64,000 nt of DNA from assembly GCA_963989385.1 (NCBI GenBank), contig OZ022498.1, forward strand, positions 3,789,501-3,853,500, given 5' to 3'. How positions within the stretch are numbered: the stretch's first letter is position 1; every line of letters begins with the position of its first letter. Source of the stretch: Ctena decussata. Its lineage: Eukaryota; Mollusca; Bivalvia; Lucinida; Lucinidae. The notes beneath the pieces were generated by a model. The model saw only the letters and a list, made by a program, of their open reading frames with translations, was not told where the DNA came from and did no database searches. Made by a program: the position numbers and the translations under genes. Shown here one piece after another: positions 9,324 through 19,933 of this stretch.

Positions 9324-9784
9324 TCAATATGGTTAGCCTGGTAATATAAAGCATCATTTTTTTTCAACCTTATATATACTGAAACTAATGCTTATAAAGT
9401 ATTGGGAAGTGCTTGTCTTTGTCGGGGACAAAACACCCGATACCACTAATAGTATATCCTTTCATTTTTTTTATGGACAATAGTGCTTAAGCTGTGTTAC
9501 CCGAAAAGTATGTTTGACTAACTTAATAATGGATAAAGCTAACAAAAGCAGTTATTAACAGACACTTTATCATATGACGTCGCAGCTGAAAGTGTAATAT
9601 AGCCATGCATTAAAAACAATAATCAACCAGTGGATTAAATATGCGACGTTGTAACGTTATGCGTTGATGTCCATAAAAACGTCCTGTTTTCTAATGGCGA
9701 AATTGTGATGTTTAAGTGCAAAATTTGCTCATAAAATACAATTTTAGAATCATATGATAAATAGAATCTTGCATTCGTGCTATT
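9324..9784. other. Unassigned sequence
   Basis: No gene or repeat recognised. Contains GACGTCGCAGC and GCGACGTTG short motifs but no organised array. Confidence 0.45.
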
Positions 9785-9878
9785 ATTGAATTTATTAACT
9801 CATTGGGGAAAACCGATAAAGATGCGTGGCAGAGCCTCACATCTTATCTTTTTCCCCAACTTGTTTAATAAATTCAAT
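9785..9878. repeat. Imperfect inverted repeat
   Basis: Left arm ATTGAATTTATTAACTCATT... (9785-9824) pairs with the right arm ending ...TTTAATAAATTCAAT (9840-9878). The arms include GGGGAAAA/TTTTCCCC. Probably a small foldback element. Confidence 0.65.
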
Positions 9879-9897
9879 AATACATGGGTACTCATGT

Positions 9898-10010
9898 AAT
9901 GCACCAGTCATTTGCAACCACGTGGAAAGCGCAGGCATAGTGGGGCTTAAGTACCGTGTTTTTACTTAAAAGGTGTCCCTGCAGTGCCGTGGATATGCCG
10001 CTGGGTTTTT
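9898..10010 (+). repeat. Dispersed repeat, GCACCAGTCATTTGCAAC family
   Basis: Begins GCACCAGTCATTTGCAAC and continues to a GTGTCCCTGCAGTGCCGTGG-like segment. The same head followed by GACATTTTTATG...CCCTGCACTGTGGGG-like sequence occurs inverted at 11750-11980. Identity of the family is unknown. Confidence 0.5.
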
Positions 10011-10109
10011 GATTCCCGCCAAAACAGTGGTGAAAATAGTGGAGAGTTTTTGACGAAATTTACCGCGACACATTGTCAAAATATGAATTTATAGAGCGCC
10101 TTTGCAAAT

Positions 10110-10215
10110 GCAAAGGAGAGCTTTTGCTATACCTCCGGCGTCGTAGTCCAAGTACGTGTTAGCGTATACATTAGTGCTAGCGTTAGTGTCAGCGTCCTTG
10201 TCGACGTCTGTGATC
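10110..10215 (-). mobile_element. 3' end of a Helitron-like element (family F8), minus strand
   Basis: On the minus strand, GGACGCTGACACTAACGCT and GACGCCGGAGGTATAGC lead into a terminal hairpin CCTTTGCATTTGCAAAGG and CGCTC. This is the same order as the 3' end of F1 (GACGCTGACGCC, GCCGGGG, AATAGC, hairpin, CGAGCT), with different sequence in the hairpin. No core or 5' end was recognised next to it. Confidence 0.5.
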
Positions 10216-11749
10216 AGGTTAACCAATGTTAAGAATTGCGTTTAACTCAATGTTCAACTCTGTATCTTACAAACTACAGCAGCTATTATCATCATACTTG
10301 GAATGGTACATATATACATCCATATGACTGCAGCAGCTGCATCACAAATCATATGTCCTTGACCTATATGTCAGGGTTGACTGTTAGTCTGACTTTGCTG
10401 TTTGGCACTGTTTTTAAAGCAAATTTTTTAGTTTTGAAGATACCTTTGAGACAAGAGAGTTGATACTTGGTTAAATAGCATATTCCTATAATAGGCCTTT
10501 TCCGAAAATCACCAGCTGGCTCTCATTATTGGTTCCCAGCTTGCGGTTGGTACAGCAGCTGATAATTTTAGCATTAAACCCAATGGAGATTCATAACCCC
10601 ATACCAATAAATGAGGCAATTAAAAAGCTACTACACAGTAATTTGAACTTTTGACTTTATGCCAGTGCACAGGTATGATTTTCCCTTCTTATCAATGAAA
10701 AAATCATGTTACTTTCTCTCTGAATCACTTCAGTAATATCATGTAAACAAATCTATGTTAACATTTGCAAGCTATTAATGATGGCTATTTGTTTCCTAGA
10801 ATTTCATTTTTGTTACAATGCTAAAACATAACTATGGGGAAAATGTATTTTAGCAGAACCGAAGTATTATTACTTTACTTCTTTTACTCTTAAGTGAAAA
10901 ACAGACATCTAATAGGTGAAAAAGTAAATTAAGCTTTTTTATATTATGTGCATTTTAAGTCCAGTCTTTCAAAAAAAAATATATGCCTTTAGATTTCAGA
11001 TAATTAATGAAAGAGAAATTTGTGCAAATCCACTATCTTATAATATCAGACCTTTTTGTTGTTGTTGTTTTGTTTTAAATCTTACCATTTATCCTCACAA
11101 ATTATAGTTCTCCACCTGTGAAAAGCTAAGAATTGAATATTGATCATCATAATTAGCTATATAATACTGATTTGATTGTAGTTGTGAGTATGTCGGACTA
11201 TTGTCAGTGCACATGCTGGTCAGTACAGACATTCACACATAACAGTAGCATACTAGGTCATTTGGCCTGGCTTAATTCTTATCCTCTAGTATTATTGATA
11301 AATATTTCTTGTTTTACTATCATATTCATAATATACACTAATTCCCATGTCCTTCATAAAGTTCTGTGATTATTTTACTGAGCTGAATTAAAATTTGGAA
11401 GCTTTTTAACTTAATTTTGATTAAAATTAAATTGACAAAACAAAATAACACCATTCACTTCTATAGGAATTCTTATCTTTCGCTTCAGCTACTGTACCAA
11501 CTAGCCAGTTATGTTTACACTCTACAGGTAATGTTTACCAGCTGTTGCTAAGCAATACAGATTTACGGAAATCCACTACTGCAGCAGGTGCAAAGCATCC
11601 ATGCTGACTCCTGTGTCCTTGACCTTTATTGATAATCCAGTCATTTTGCCTTTTATTTCCAACACTGATTGATGGATTAACATGATACCTGACATAATGG
11701 ATCAGTCTGACATTGACCTCATACTATTTATATATCACTGTAACCTACA
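10216..11749. other. Unassigned sequence
   Basis: About 1.5 kb of AT-rich sequence with no coding frame of note. Frames at 10236-10463 and 11172-11369 (plus) lack any domain. No array or terminal repeat was found. May be unique intergenic sequence. Confidence 0.5.
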
Positions 11750-11980
11750 TTTTATGGTTCAGTGATTGTGAGAATCAGATTCCCATGAGACACGCTTTGT
11801 TGTCTTCTGATAACTCTTGTTATATTTGTATGATCCCTTGGGGGGTGGAGACCTTTGGATTTACATAAAAATGTCCCCACAGTGCAGGGCATATACCAGG
11901 GCTTTGCAGAGTGACAGTCAATAACCCTGCTATTCCCCGGCCCCAGGGGGCGTTGTTGCAAATGACTGGTGCAAAAGATC
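11750..11980 (-). repeat. Dispersed repeat, GCACCAGTCATTTGCAAC family (inverted copy)
   Basis: Minus-strand copy of the head found at 9898, with GGCCGGGGAATAGCAGGG and a CCACCCCCCAAGG segment further in. It ends just before the large inverted structure at 12043. Confidence 0.5.
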
Positions 11981-12042
11981 CTCTATGTCAGACACAGACA
12001 GTAGAGCATACCTTAGTTATCAGCAGTAGCAAACTGAATACT

Positions 12043-13067
12043 TCCTGTACGGAATTGTCCAGCTGGACAGTAGCAGTATTCCTGCAGTAATTGTAACAGG
12101 ATTTTTGGCAGGAATCTGGACATAAAAAGTTTTCCAATGGGTTTTCCACGTGAACTTTTCACTGTAATATAAAATTCCCTGCAGGAATCCAGCAGGACTC
12201 AGTGTGGAATATTAAGTGAAATATTTAAATCAGCAGGAATTCGGGCAGGATTCCCACCAGGAATATTCAAATGAGCAGTATTCTTGCTGTAAAATTTGGA
12301 ATTCCTGGCAGGAATCCTGCCAGGAATATAGACAGGGTTGTTGGCATGAATTTAGTCCAGCTATAGGTTGTGTTGCATATTACAAAAAGACCTTGACATA
12401 CTCTTTCAACATGCTATTTAAAACTTTCACATATACAGTGGCTATATATTACCCGTATGAAAATTCTGACATGATTACAGCAGGAGTCCTGCTGGACATT
12501 GACAGGAATTTCATTTTCAGGCTGAATTATAACAGTATGTGGAAAATGATAAAAAAATCCACTCAAGATTCCAGCAGGAAAATTTGAAAAATTCATGCCA
12601 GGAATTCTAGCAGGAAAGCAGAGCTGAAAATTTTGCAAAATTACTTGTATCTGGCGGTACACTTCAACTACACAGTGAATCATAAGTGATAAATTCAACT
12701 TGCAGACTGGCCATGCTGTTTGTTTGTACTAAACATATTAAAAGGTTTTCTGTGTTATTTGAAGGATGAATTAATAACAGCTAGTATGAAGAGAATGTAA
12801 GTTTAATTATTTTTTGTATCATTAATGCATACATATCTAAAGGCAGATTTAAGTTTAGGGGTAAAATATTCAATCTATACACAATTTCATGTACCCCACC
12901 CACATCCCTGGACATAAAAATGAAAATGAGTTCAATATAAGTGTGGTGGTAACAGAATTACTTTCTGTCATAAAGTTGTGTTAAAGAGAAATGGCAGTAC
13001 TGATCCATGTCTATAATATAATCATAATACTCAAGAAATTGACAAGATATGTGTTCTATTGTGTTTT
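12043..13067 (+). repeat. ~1-kb repeat unit, order A-C-B
   Basis: Three segments: A (12043-12443), C (about 12451-12659) and B (about 12660-13067). Each has an inverted match downstream: A' at 13071-13460, B' at 13461-13872 and C' at 16693-16922. A is unusual for its many CAGGAAT/ATTCCTG words (for example GGCAGGAATCCTGCC). No coding frame with a recognisable domain is present. The downstream copy is a circular permutation of this one. Confidence 0.85.
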
Positions 13068-13070
13068 ATA

Positions 13071-13872
13071 AAGCCACTGAGTATGTGAAAGTTTTAAAAA
13101 GCATGTGTTGAAAGAGTATGTCAAGGTCTTTGTGTAATATGCAACACAACCAATAGCTGCCAACAATCCTGTCCATATTCCTGGCAGGATTCCTGCCAGG
13201 AATTTCAAATTTTACAGCAAGAATACTGCTCATTTGAATATTCCTGGTGGGAATCCTGCCTGAATTCCTGCTAATTTAAATATTTCACTTAATATTCCAC
13301 ACTGAGTCCTGCTGGACTCCAGTTGGGAAATTTTTTTTTAGTGAAAAGTTCACATGGAAAACCCATTGGGAAACTTTTTCATGTCCAGATTCCTGCAAAG
13401 AATCCTGTTACAATTACTGCAGGAATACTGCTACTGTCCTGCTGGACAATTCCATACAGGAAAACACAACAGAACACATATCTTGTCAATTTCTTGGGTA
13501 TTATGATCATATTATAGACATGGATCAGTACTGCCATTGCTCTCTAACACAATTTTATGACAGAAAGTAATTCTGTTACCACCACACATATATTGAACTC
13601 ATTTTCATTTTTATGTCCAGGGATGTGGGTGGGGTACATGAAATTGTGAATAAATTGAATATTTTACCCCTAAACTTAAATCTTCCTTCAGAAATGAATG
13701 CATTAATGATACAAAAAAAAAATAATTAAACTTACATTCTCTTCATACTAGCTGTTATTAATTCATCTTTCAAATTACACAGAAAACTTTTTAATATGTT
13801 TAGTACAAACAAACAGCATGGCCAGTCTGCAAGTTGAATTTATCACTTATGATTCACTGTGTAGTTGAAGTG
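13071..13872 (-). repeat. Inverted copy of the ~1-kb unit, segments A'-B'
   Basis: A' (13071-13460) is the reverse complement of 12043-12443. B' (13461-13872) is the reverse complement of 12660-13067. The third segment, C', is separated from B' by the 13873-16692 insertion and continues at 16693-16922. Confidence 0.85.
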
Positions 13873-14021
13873 GGGTGATGGAGGTTTCACCACTCTGCAA
13901 GTTCGCCACAAGAGGTTTCGCCACCTGGATGAGAGGGTTTGCCACTTTTCCCAGTTCTGCCTTTGGAGGTTTCGCCACATTACATTTTTTTTCTCATATG
14001 CATTAGCAGTGATACAAAATA

Positions 14022-15199
14022 CAGTCGAATCTCGGTAGTTCGAACGCCGATTTTTCGAAACTACCGGATTTTTCGAAGTTGAATCACGGTCCCGACCGTT
14101 GGCCCATTAATTCTATGCAAAAACACCCCCGCAAATTCGAATTTCGATAATTCGAAAAATCGGATTTTTCGAAAGAAAAATTAGGTCCCGATGGAGTAAA
14201 ATCCATTAAAAATATCCCCCTATTATTCGAAATCAAAATTCATGCTCCAATTTCCTGCCGAAAAATAATACCTTTTTGTCATCGATGAGATAAATATTAA
14301 CAGCCTCAGGTCATCACTGCACAGGTAATTATCGCTAAGTTTTGATGGCTAAGTCATTAATTACTGTTGAGCAAAAGGTGTCTGTCTAATTGCGTAATTG
14401 TCGAGGATTATCTTGTTTGAAGTTTGTCAATTTAAAGGCCAAATTTAATGGCCTTTGTAACCAGCAAAGGATCGGACTAGCATGCGCATCCGAACTTAGG
14501 TTTCGGTAGTCGGTGATCGTACGGGTTTGCGCACGGATCATAAGGTTTGCACACGGCACTTAATAGTTACCAGCTACACTGCGCAGACTGAGAGGCTGGT
14601 TTGAGTATTCGTTCCCAAATATATAAATAGAGGTCACTGATTAACTCCGAATGACTGAGGAACCTTTTCTGTGACACGGCTCAGATGACCAGTTGAGTCG
14701 TTTTTTCTGAAAACGAAAGTAGCCCAGTTCCCGGAAACATTAACGGAAAGTGAAAGTACTGTAATGTCCGAGGCGTTGAGCTGCTAGCCTGTTTCCGTTC
14801 AGTCTGGCTTTGATCTTTGCCGGCGCTGCATTGTCATAAACAATGATTTGCAGAGCTGGGAAATGTTCGGCAGCTGAGCGGCTTTCGGACAATACACATG
14901 TACATGTGCCAAATATGAGGGGCGTCTCGCGATATTAAATGATCGTGGATATTTTTGGTGTTTCCAGTTTGTAATGTTGATTATTCTACGTTCTGATTTT
15001 GTTCTCACTGATTTGTAAATCCATGAACGTCAGTAAGCATAGAGAAATAAAATACGGGACTGCCTGGAAACTGCCATAATAACGAATTCCGAAAATGTAC
15101 GGAAATGAACGGGAAATGCCGAATTCGAAAATTCGAACTACGGATAATTCGAATAAAATAGTGAGGTCCCTGTCAGTTCGAATTATCGAGGTTTGACTG
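14022..15199. mobile_element. pogo/Tigger-like non-autonomous element
   Basis: CAGTCGAATCTCGGTAGTTC at the left and the mirrored GAATTATCGAGGTTTGACTG at the right are typical of pogo/Tigger ends. TA flanks both sides (14020-14021, 15200-15201). Subterminal TTCGAA/AATTCGAA words are frequent. The 1178-bp interior has only short frames and no DDE transposase. Inserted in the 13873-16692 element. Confidence 0.85.
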
Positions 15200-15538
15200 T
15201 ACTCTAAAATTTAGACATTTTCCTTTTTCTTCTAACATATGTTTGACGTATATGAAATAGAAAATGAGCAAATAGAAGTTTTATGTGATGTGGTTATATA
15301 GCCTTGTGACCAACTACCTATGCAAGGGCTGATCATTTTGCTATCCGCTTGTGGTTTCTTACTACCAGTGTCATACTTAATGTTATTTTTTCCCGTTTGG
15401 TGTCGTGGGTGGGTTATGGAAATTGGTTGTATCAGTTTCTGCTCGTTCCTTTTAGACTACTTTATAATATAGTTAACGACATATAGTGCTGTTTTCTTCA
15501 ACCTACATACATGTAATGTAGTTTGGGATTTGCATATA

Positions 15539-16221
15539 CAGTGTTCATTCTAGGCCGCGCCCTTGCGCCATTGGCGCGCATTTGGTAGTGTGGGCGCAAA
15601 GAAAATTCCATACCCGGGTCTGCCGGGCGCATAGTTGTCGCTGTTCGAATTTTGAACGGCGTGCGCTCAGATTTTGAATGGCGTACGCCCATTGTCATAA
15701 ACAAGTGCACCAAATGTAAATCAAACAGTGATATAAAACAGCCGTTTTCATTGGTCAAATGCGGTGCCTAAACCAATCAGATTTCTTCTTAGAAATTAGT
15801 GTTCTCTCTCAAAATGTCGGACAAGCAAGTCATTGCCGGCGTAATACACAAAACAGACAGAACAATTCTGAGCTTTTTTCCGAAGCGTCAGAGGATTTCT
15901 ACCGATGAAAACAACAATAATAGCACATCTCCTATTGAAATCAGTCTGGGGCCAGTGCCTCGGAAAGTGGTCAATTGCAGGGGGGCGGGGACTCTGAAAA
16001 AATTGAAAACGAACATGACAAACGATCTTTCCAGTTTGCGTGGCTCAGAGACTTTTCATAGTGATTCCTGTAACTGAGAGACATTATTATCAACAAAAGC
16101 AGGCCCAACAAGGGAAAGGCAAAACACTGAGGTGAGTTGTAAATTTTGGGCCCACAATTTTTTGTAATGTCCCCACTTTTTTACCTGGGCCCCAGTTTTG
16201 AAATTTCTAGAATGAACACTG
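15539..16221 (+). mobile_element. hAT-like element with 6-bp target duplication
   Basis: CAGTGTTCATTCTAG (from 15539) is mirrored by CTAGAATGAACACTG (to 16221). CATATA lies directly outside each end (15533-15538 and 16222-16227). CAGTG-type ends and a short duplication match hAT elements, some groups of which make 5-6-bp duplications. The interior carries a promoter-proximal open frame with a hAT-type N-terminus (15814-16077) and then stops, as in an internally deleted copy. Confidence 0.75.
15814..16077 (+). CDS. Probable N-terminal remnant of a hAT-type transposase
   Basis: A frame of 87 codons, if read from the ATG in AAAATGTCGG, which has a better start context than the upstream in-frame ATG at 15799. 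The product has the short basic/aromatic segment ILSFFPKRQR near residue 22, a segment seen at the N-termini of many hAT and related zinc-finger transposases, then an Asn/Ser-rich linker. No BED finger, catalytic DDE region or dimerisation domain follows. A stop at 16075 and a donor-like GAG/GTGAGT at about 16131 lie downstream. It sits inside a short CAGTG-ended element, so it is probably the first exon left after internal deletion. It is unlikely to be functional. Confidence 0.4.
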   Translation: MSDKQVIAGVIHKTDRTILSFFPKRQRISTDENNNNSTSPIEISLGPVPRKVVNCRGAGTLKKLKTNMTNDLSSLRGSETFHSDSCN

Positions 16222-16692
16222 CATATATATATGGCATATAAAAGCAACGGTCCTTGGTTTTCTGTCCCCTTATTCCACTCTGGTACATAGAAGAACCATG
16301 GAAGCGGGATAGAAAACCCTTACAAGTGCGTGTAAAACTGGAACATGCAGCACCAGTTTGGTATTCTTGCATCAAGAGCCACTCATATCAGATATAGAAT
16401 GTGCAGAGGAGTGCAGGCGTTGGAGGAATACAAGTCACGTTTGTAACATCCTCTATGAATTGTAGCGATCAGCATTGGAGTATGGATCCCCAGGAAAATG
16501 TTTTTACACCACTTGATGCTGAAAAACACACAGATAAGTCAAAGCGCTATCAATTTTTTGGGCTTTGATTTTATCAGGTTCTGACCAATGCCTTTTTACA
16601 TTACTTGTGGCGAAACCTCCGAGTGGCGAAACCTCTCAAGGGGCGAAACCTCCAAGTGACGAACTTGTTTAGTGGCAAAACCTCCATAATCC

Positions 16693-16922
16693 GTTGAAGT
16701 GTACCGCCAAAATCTTTATGCAAGATTCATTAATTTTGCAATTTTTTCAGCTCTGTTTTCCTGCTAGAATTCCTGGCATGAATTTTTCAAATTTTCCTGC
16801 TGGAATCTTGAGTGGATTTTTTATCACTTTCCACATACTGTTATAATTCAGCCTGAAAATGAAATTCCTGTCAATGTCCAGCAGGACTCCTGCTGTAATC
16901 ATGTCAGAATTTTCGTACGGGT
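16693..16922 (-). repeat. Inverted copy of the ~1-kb unit, segment C'
   Basis: Reverse complement of about 12451-12659, including CAGCAGGACTCCTGCTGTAA and CCTGCTAGAATTCCTGGCAT. It completes the second copy on the far side of the 2.8-kb insertion. Confidence 0.85.
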
Positions 16923-17203
16923 GGTGAATAGAATGCAATATATTAACTAGTAATGCTGCCAGTTTTCTACTCTGTCAGGCAACGAGAACTTTGGGCAACT
17001 TATATCCTAGATAGATGGATAGAAAAGCTGATAAGGGAGAAAGCCTCAGCTTTTTCAAAAGCTAAACTTGTTCAAGAATTGGACACATTTCATTACATCA
17101 ACAAATGCACATCAAATGCATTTGTTATCGAAAGATTTTAACTGACAAAACGTACACTAACGCAAATAACGAAGTTTGTACCTAAGACAAAAATAACTTG
17201 TGT

Positions 17204-18425
17204 AAGGGACTGACCATTTGATATTCTGGGGGGGGGGCCTGGTATTCTTGATGGAGACAGAACATTTTATTTCACTGGCCTCTGGAAACAATTTCTTTTT
17301 TTTTTTCACCTTGTGGGAGCTAATTTATTTTTTTTACAAACTAACTCAAACAGGTTATTTTTTTTTGTTTTAATTTTATAGCTGAACTATCAGATCCTTG
17401 TTTACTTGACCTTAATATCCTTTTATTTTACCCACATCAGTATTTTTTTCAGCTTTTTTTCTCACAAAAAGAACATGGTGCTGTCTTTAACCAGGTCAAG
17501 GGCATGGCTTAGCTTGCTTTTGCAAACCAGTGCCTGGAGCATGTTATTCTTTTCATCTAAGGTACAGATACAAACATCCCTGTATGAGTTTGGCAAAAAA
17601 TTAGGCCTTAAAGGGATATTTTGGCCAAAATTTAGGGCTATTTTGGCAAAGTTATAGAGCTAACATTAGGAATTTAATTTTTTTTTTCTATCCCAATATA
17701 TGGCCAAACATGCTTTATTCGTACTTTAGAAAGTTTGATAAATACTTACTGATAGAGTCACATTATGCATGAATGGCAATTAATAAAATGGCTGAAAGTT
17801 ATGCGCTAAGAAGTTATCAAAGGGGGGTCTGGTTGCCCCCCAGAAGCTGCAGGAATTTCCCAATTTCAATGGCAATTTTAAGACTGGAAACAATAGAGTA
17901 AAACTAGGAATGATGATAAAAATAAGGGTTTTTATATTAGGACTTTTGCCTTTTAGCGTGTTTATTTTGCCATAATGGTTTTGTCTCCCATAAGCTATTG
18001 ACTCTTTTGCAATTCAGTTTTAGTGGAAACATTTACTTAGTAATGTGGCAGATCAATAATACATGTATGTGAATGTTGTATAGGATGTTTTTTGTAAATG
18101 TATGCACACGCGTGCCCGCTGGTGTAAACCAATTGTAGATAATTTTAAAATATTACTAATAAATATGGGGGTCTGGGGGGCGCAGCCCCCCAGAAGCCAG
18201 AGACATTATAAAAACTCAATTCCAATGGAATTATCTGCAGACAATATTTTTTTTTTTTTTAATTTTGGGTGGAGACAAGTTATTTTTTTCTCTTACTTTT
18301 GAGGCCAGATTATTTTTTTTAACCCCCTTATGAGCCAGGTTATTTTTTTCTTGCATATCCAAAGACAGGAAATTTTTTTGATAAATATACCAGGCCCCCC
18401 CCAGAATATCAAATGGTCGGTCCCT
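17204..18425. mobile_element. 1.2-kb TIR element with G-run ends
   Basis: AGGGACTGACCATTTGATAT, a run of ten G and CCTGGTAT at the left are mirrored at the right (ATACCAGG, nine C, AGAATATCAAATGGTCGGTC). The TIR is about 40 bp. The interior is rich in T runs and has one short frame (17406-17657) that shares a segment with the minus frame of the 287-706 copy. No transposase was recognised. The target duplication is unclear (TA/AA). Confidence 0.8.
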
Positions 18426-18479
18426 AATAGATTATAGAGGTAAAACCAGATCAAACCTTCTCAAGCTTTTGACAGGAGA

Positions 18480-19933
18480 TTTCAAGATTTCAAGATTTAT
18501 TTATCGACTAAAACTCCAACTAGAGTATAAGTCAAAACTTTTCAAATAATGAACACATACAACTGAGGAAAGTTGCAAACTTTGGCATTATAGCATTATA
18601 GCACTGTTAATCAATAGCGGAAGTATACTATCACATCTTTATGTCCTATTTACCTGATTGAGGCTACAGCCACAACAATAGCCCCAAGCATAAATTTTGA
18701 AATCCCATAGTATACAACTTGTCCCTTTATAACTTTTAACTAGTATTGTCTTTATAATGTCACTTGCAAGTTTCATATATGTTTTAAATTGTCACTAAAT
18801 CAATTTAGAGATCACTTCGACTTGACTATTCACAATGTAGAGTCCCTTTGACAAGTGTCACAATTATTAAAAGTCATCGACTAGTATTCTGTTCAAATAG
18901 TCACTGACTAGTAACAAGTAAATGGCACTATAACGGGGGAACACTATAAGTGATCCTTTGTTTCCACCACAAACCCAAACTTTCGGATATATAGGACTGG
19001 GCAAACAGCGCAGGCCCAGATCAGACTGCTCCCAAAGGAGCAGCTGTTCAGGGCCCCCACTGCTTGCCCTTCCCCCCATATGCATCTTATGGTGAAAAAA
19101 CCCTATGGATTGGCATCTTTGTCCAACTTTGGTTGGTCACAGCAAGATTTTCCTGCATCCAAAAATTTAGGAATCTGTGTTAAACAATAAAACTATTTGT
19201 CTATATCCGTCCATCACAACCTAAAACTCCAACTAGAGTATAAGTCAAAACTTTTCAAATAATGAACACATACAACTGAGGAAAGTTGCAAACTTTGGCA
19301 TTATAGCATTATAGCACTGTTAATCAATAGCGGAAGTATACTATCACATCTTTATGTCCTATTTACCTGATTGAGGCTACAGCCACAACAATAGCCCCAA
19401 GCATAAATTTTGAAATCCCATAGTATACAACTTGTCCCTTTATAACTTTTAACTAGTATTGTCTTTATAATGTCACTTGCAAGTATCATATATGTTTTAA
19501 ATTGTCACTAAATCAATTTAGAGATCACTTCGACTTGACTATTCACAATGTAGAGTCCCTTTGACAAGTGTCACAATTATTAAAAGTCATCGACTAGTAT
19601 TCTGTTCAAATAGTCACTGACTAGTAACAAGTAAATGGCACTATAACGGGGGAACACTATAAGTGATCCTTTGTTTCCACCACAAACCCAAACTTTCGGA
19701 TATATAGGACTGGGCAAACAGCGCAGGCCCAGATCAGACTGCTCCCAAAGGAGCAGCTGTTCAGGGCCCCCACTGCTCGCCCTTCCCCCCATATGCATCT
19801 TATGGTGAAAAAACCCTATGGATTGGCATCTTTGTCCAACTTTGGTTGGTCACAGCAAGATTTTCCTGCATCCAAAAATTTAGGAATCTGTGTTAAACAA
19901 TAAAACTATTTGTCTATATCCGTCCATCACAAC
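18480..19933 (-). repeat. LINE 3' UTR with 713-bp tandem duplication
   Basis: Downstream, in the minus sense, of the LINE frame. Unit 19221-19933 begins right at the stop codon and is repeated as 18508-19220 with only about two base differences seen (near 18770/19483 and 19066/19779). Beyond the second unit the element ends in direct TCTTGAAA repeats (about 18482-18500), a microsatellite-type LINE tail. Each unit contains a palindromic hairpin (GGGCAAACAGCGCAGGCCCA...GGGCCCCCACTGCTTGCCC) of the family also present at 7879 and 63814. No tail separates the two units, so this is a tandem duplication rather than two insertions. Confidence 0.85.

Larger units (their letters stand above)
13873..16692. 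mobile_element. 2.8-kb TIR element with 9-bp target duplication
   Basis: GTTGAAGTG is found immediately before (13864-13872) and after (16693-16701) the element. The uninterrupted site is preserved, inverted, at the C/B junction near 12655-12665. The ends GGGTGATGGAGGTTTCACCA and (reverse complement of the right end) GGATTATGGAGGTTTTGCCA are imperfect TIRs. Both continue inward as spaced copies of GAGGTTTCGCCAC. A 9-bp duplication with long TIRs would suit a Mutator-like element, but no transposase is visible. The interior contains a pogo-like and a hAT-like element. Confidence 0.85.

Noticed and set aside
18867..19798. Two identical 72-codon minus frames 713 bases apart
   Set aside because: They are duplicates because the LINE 3' UTR is duplicated. 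They also pass through the palindromic hairpin.
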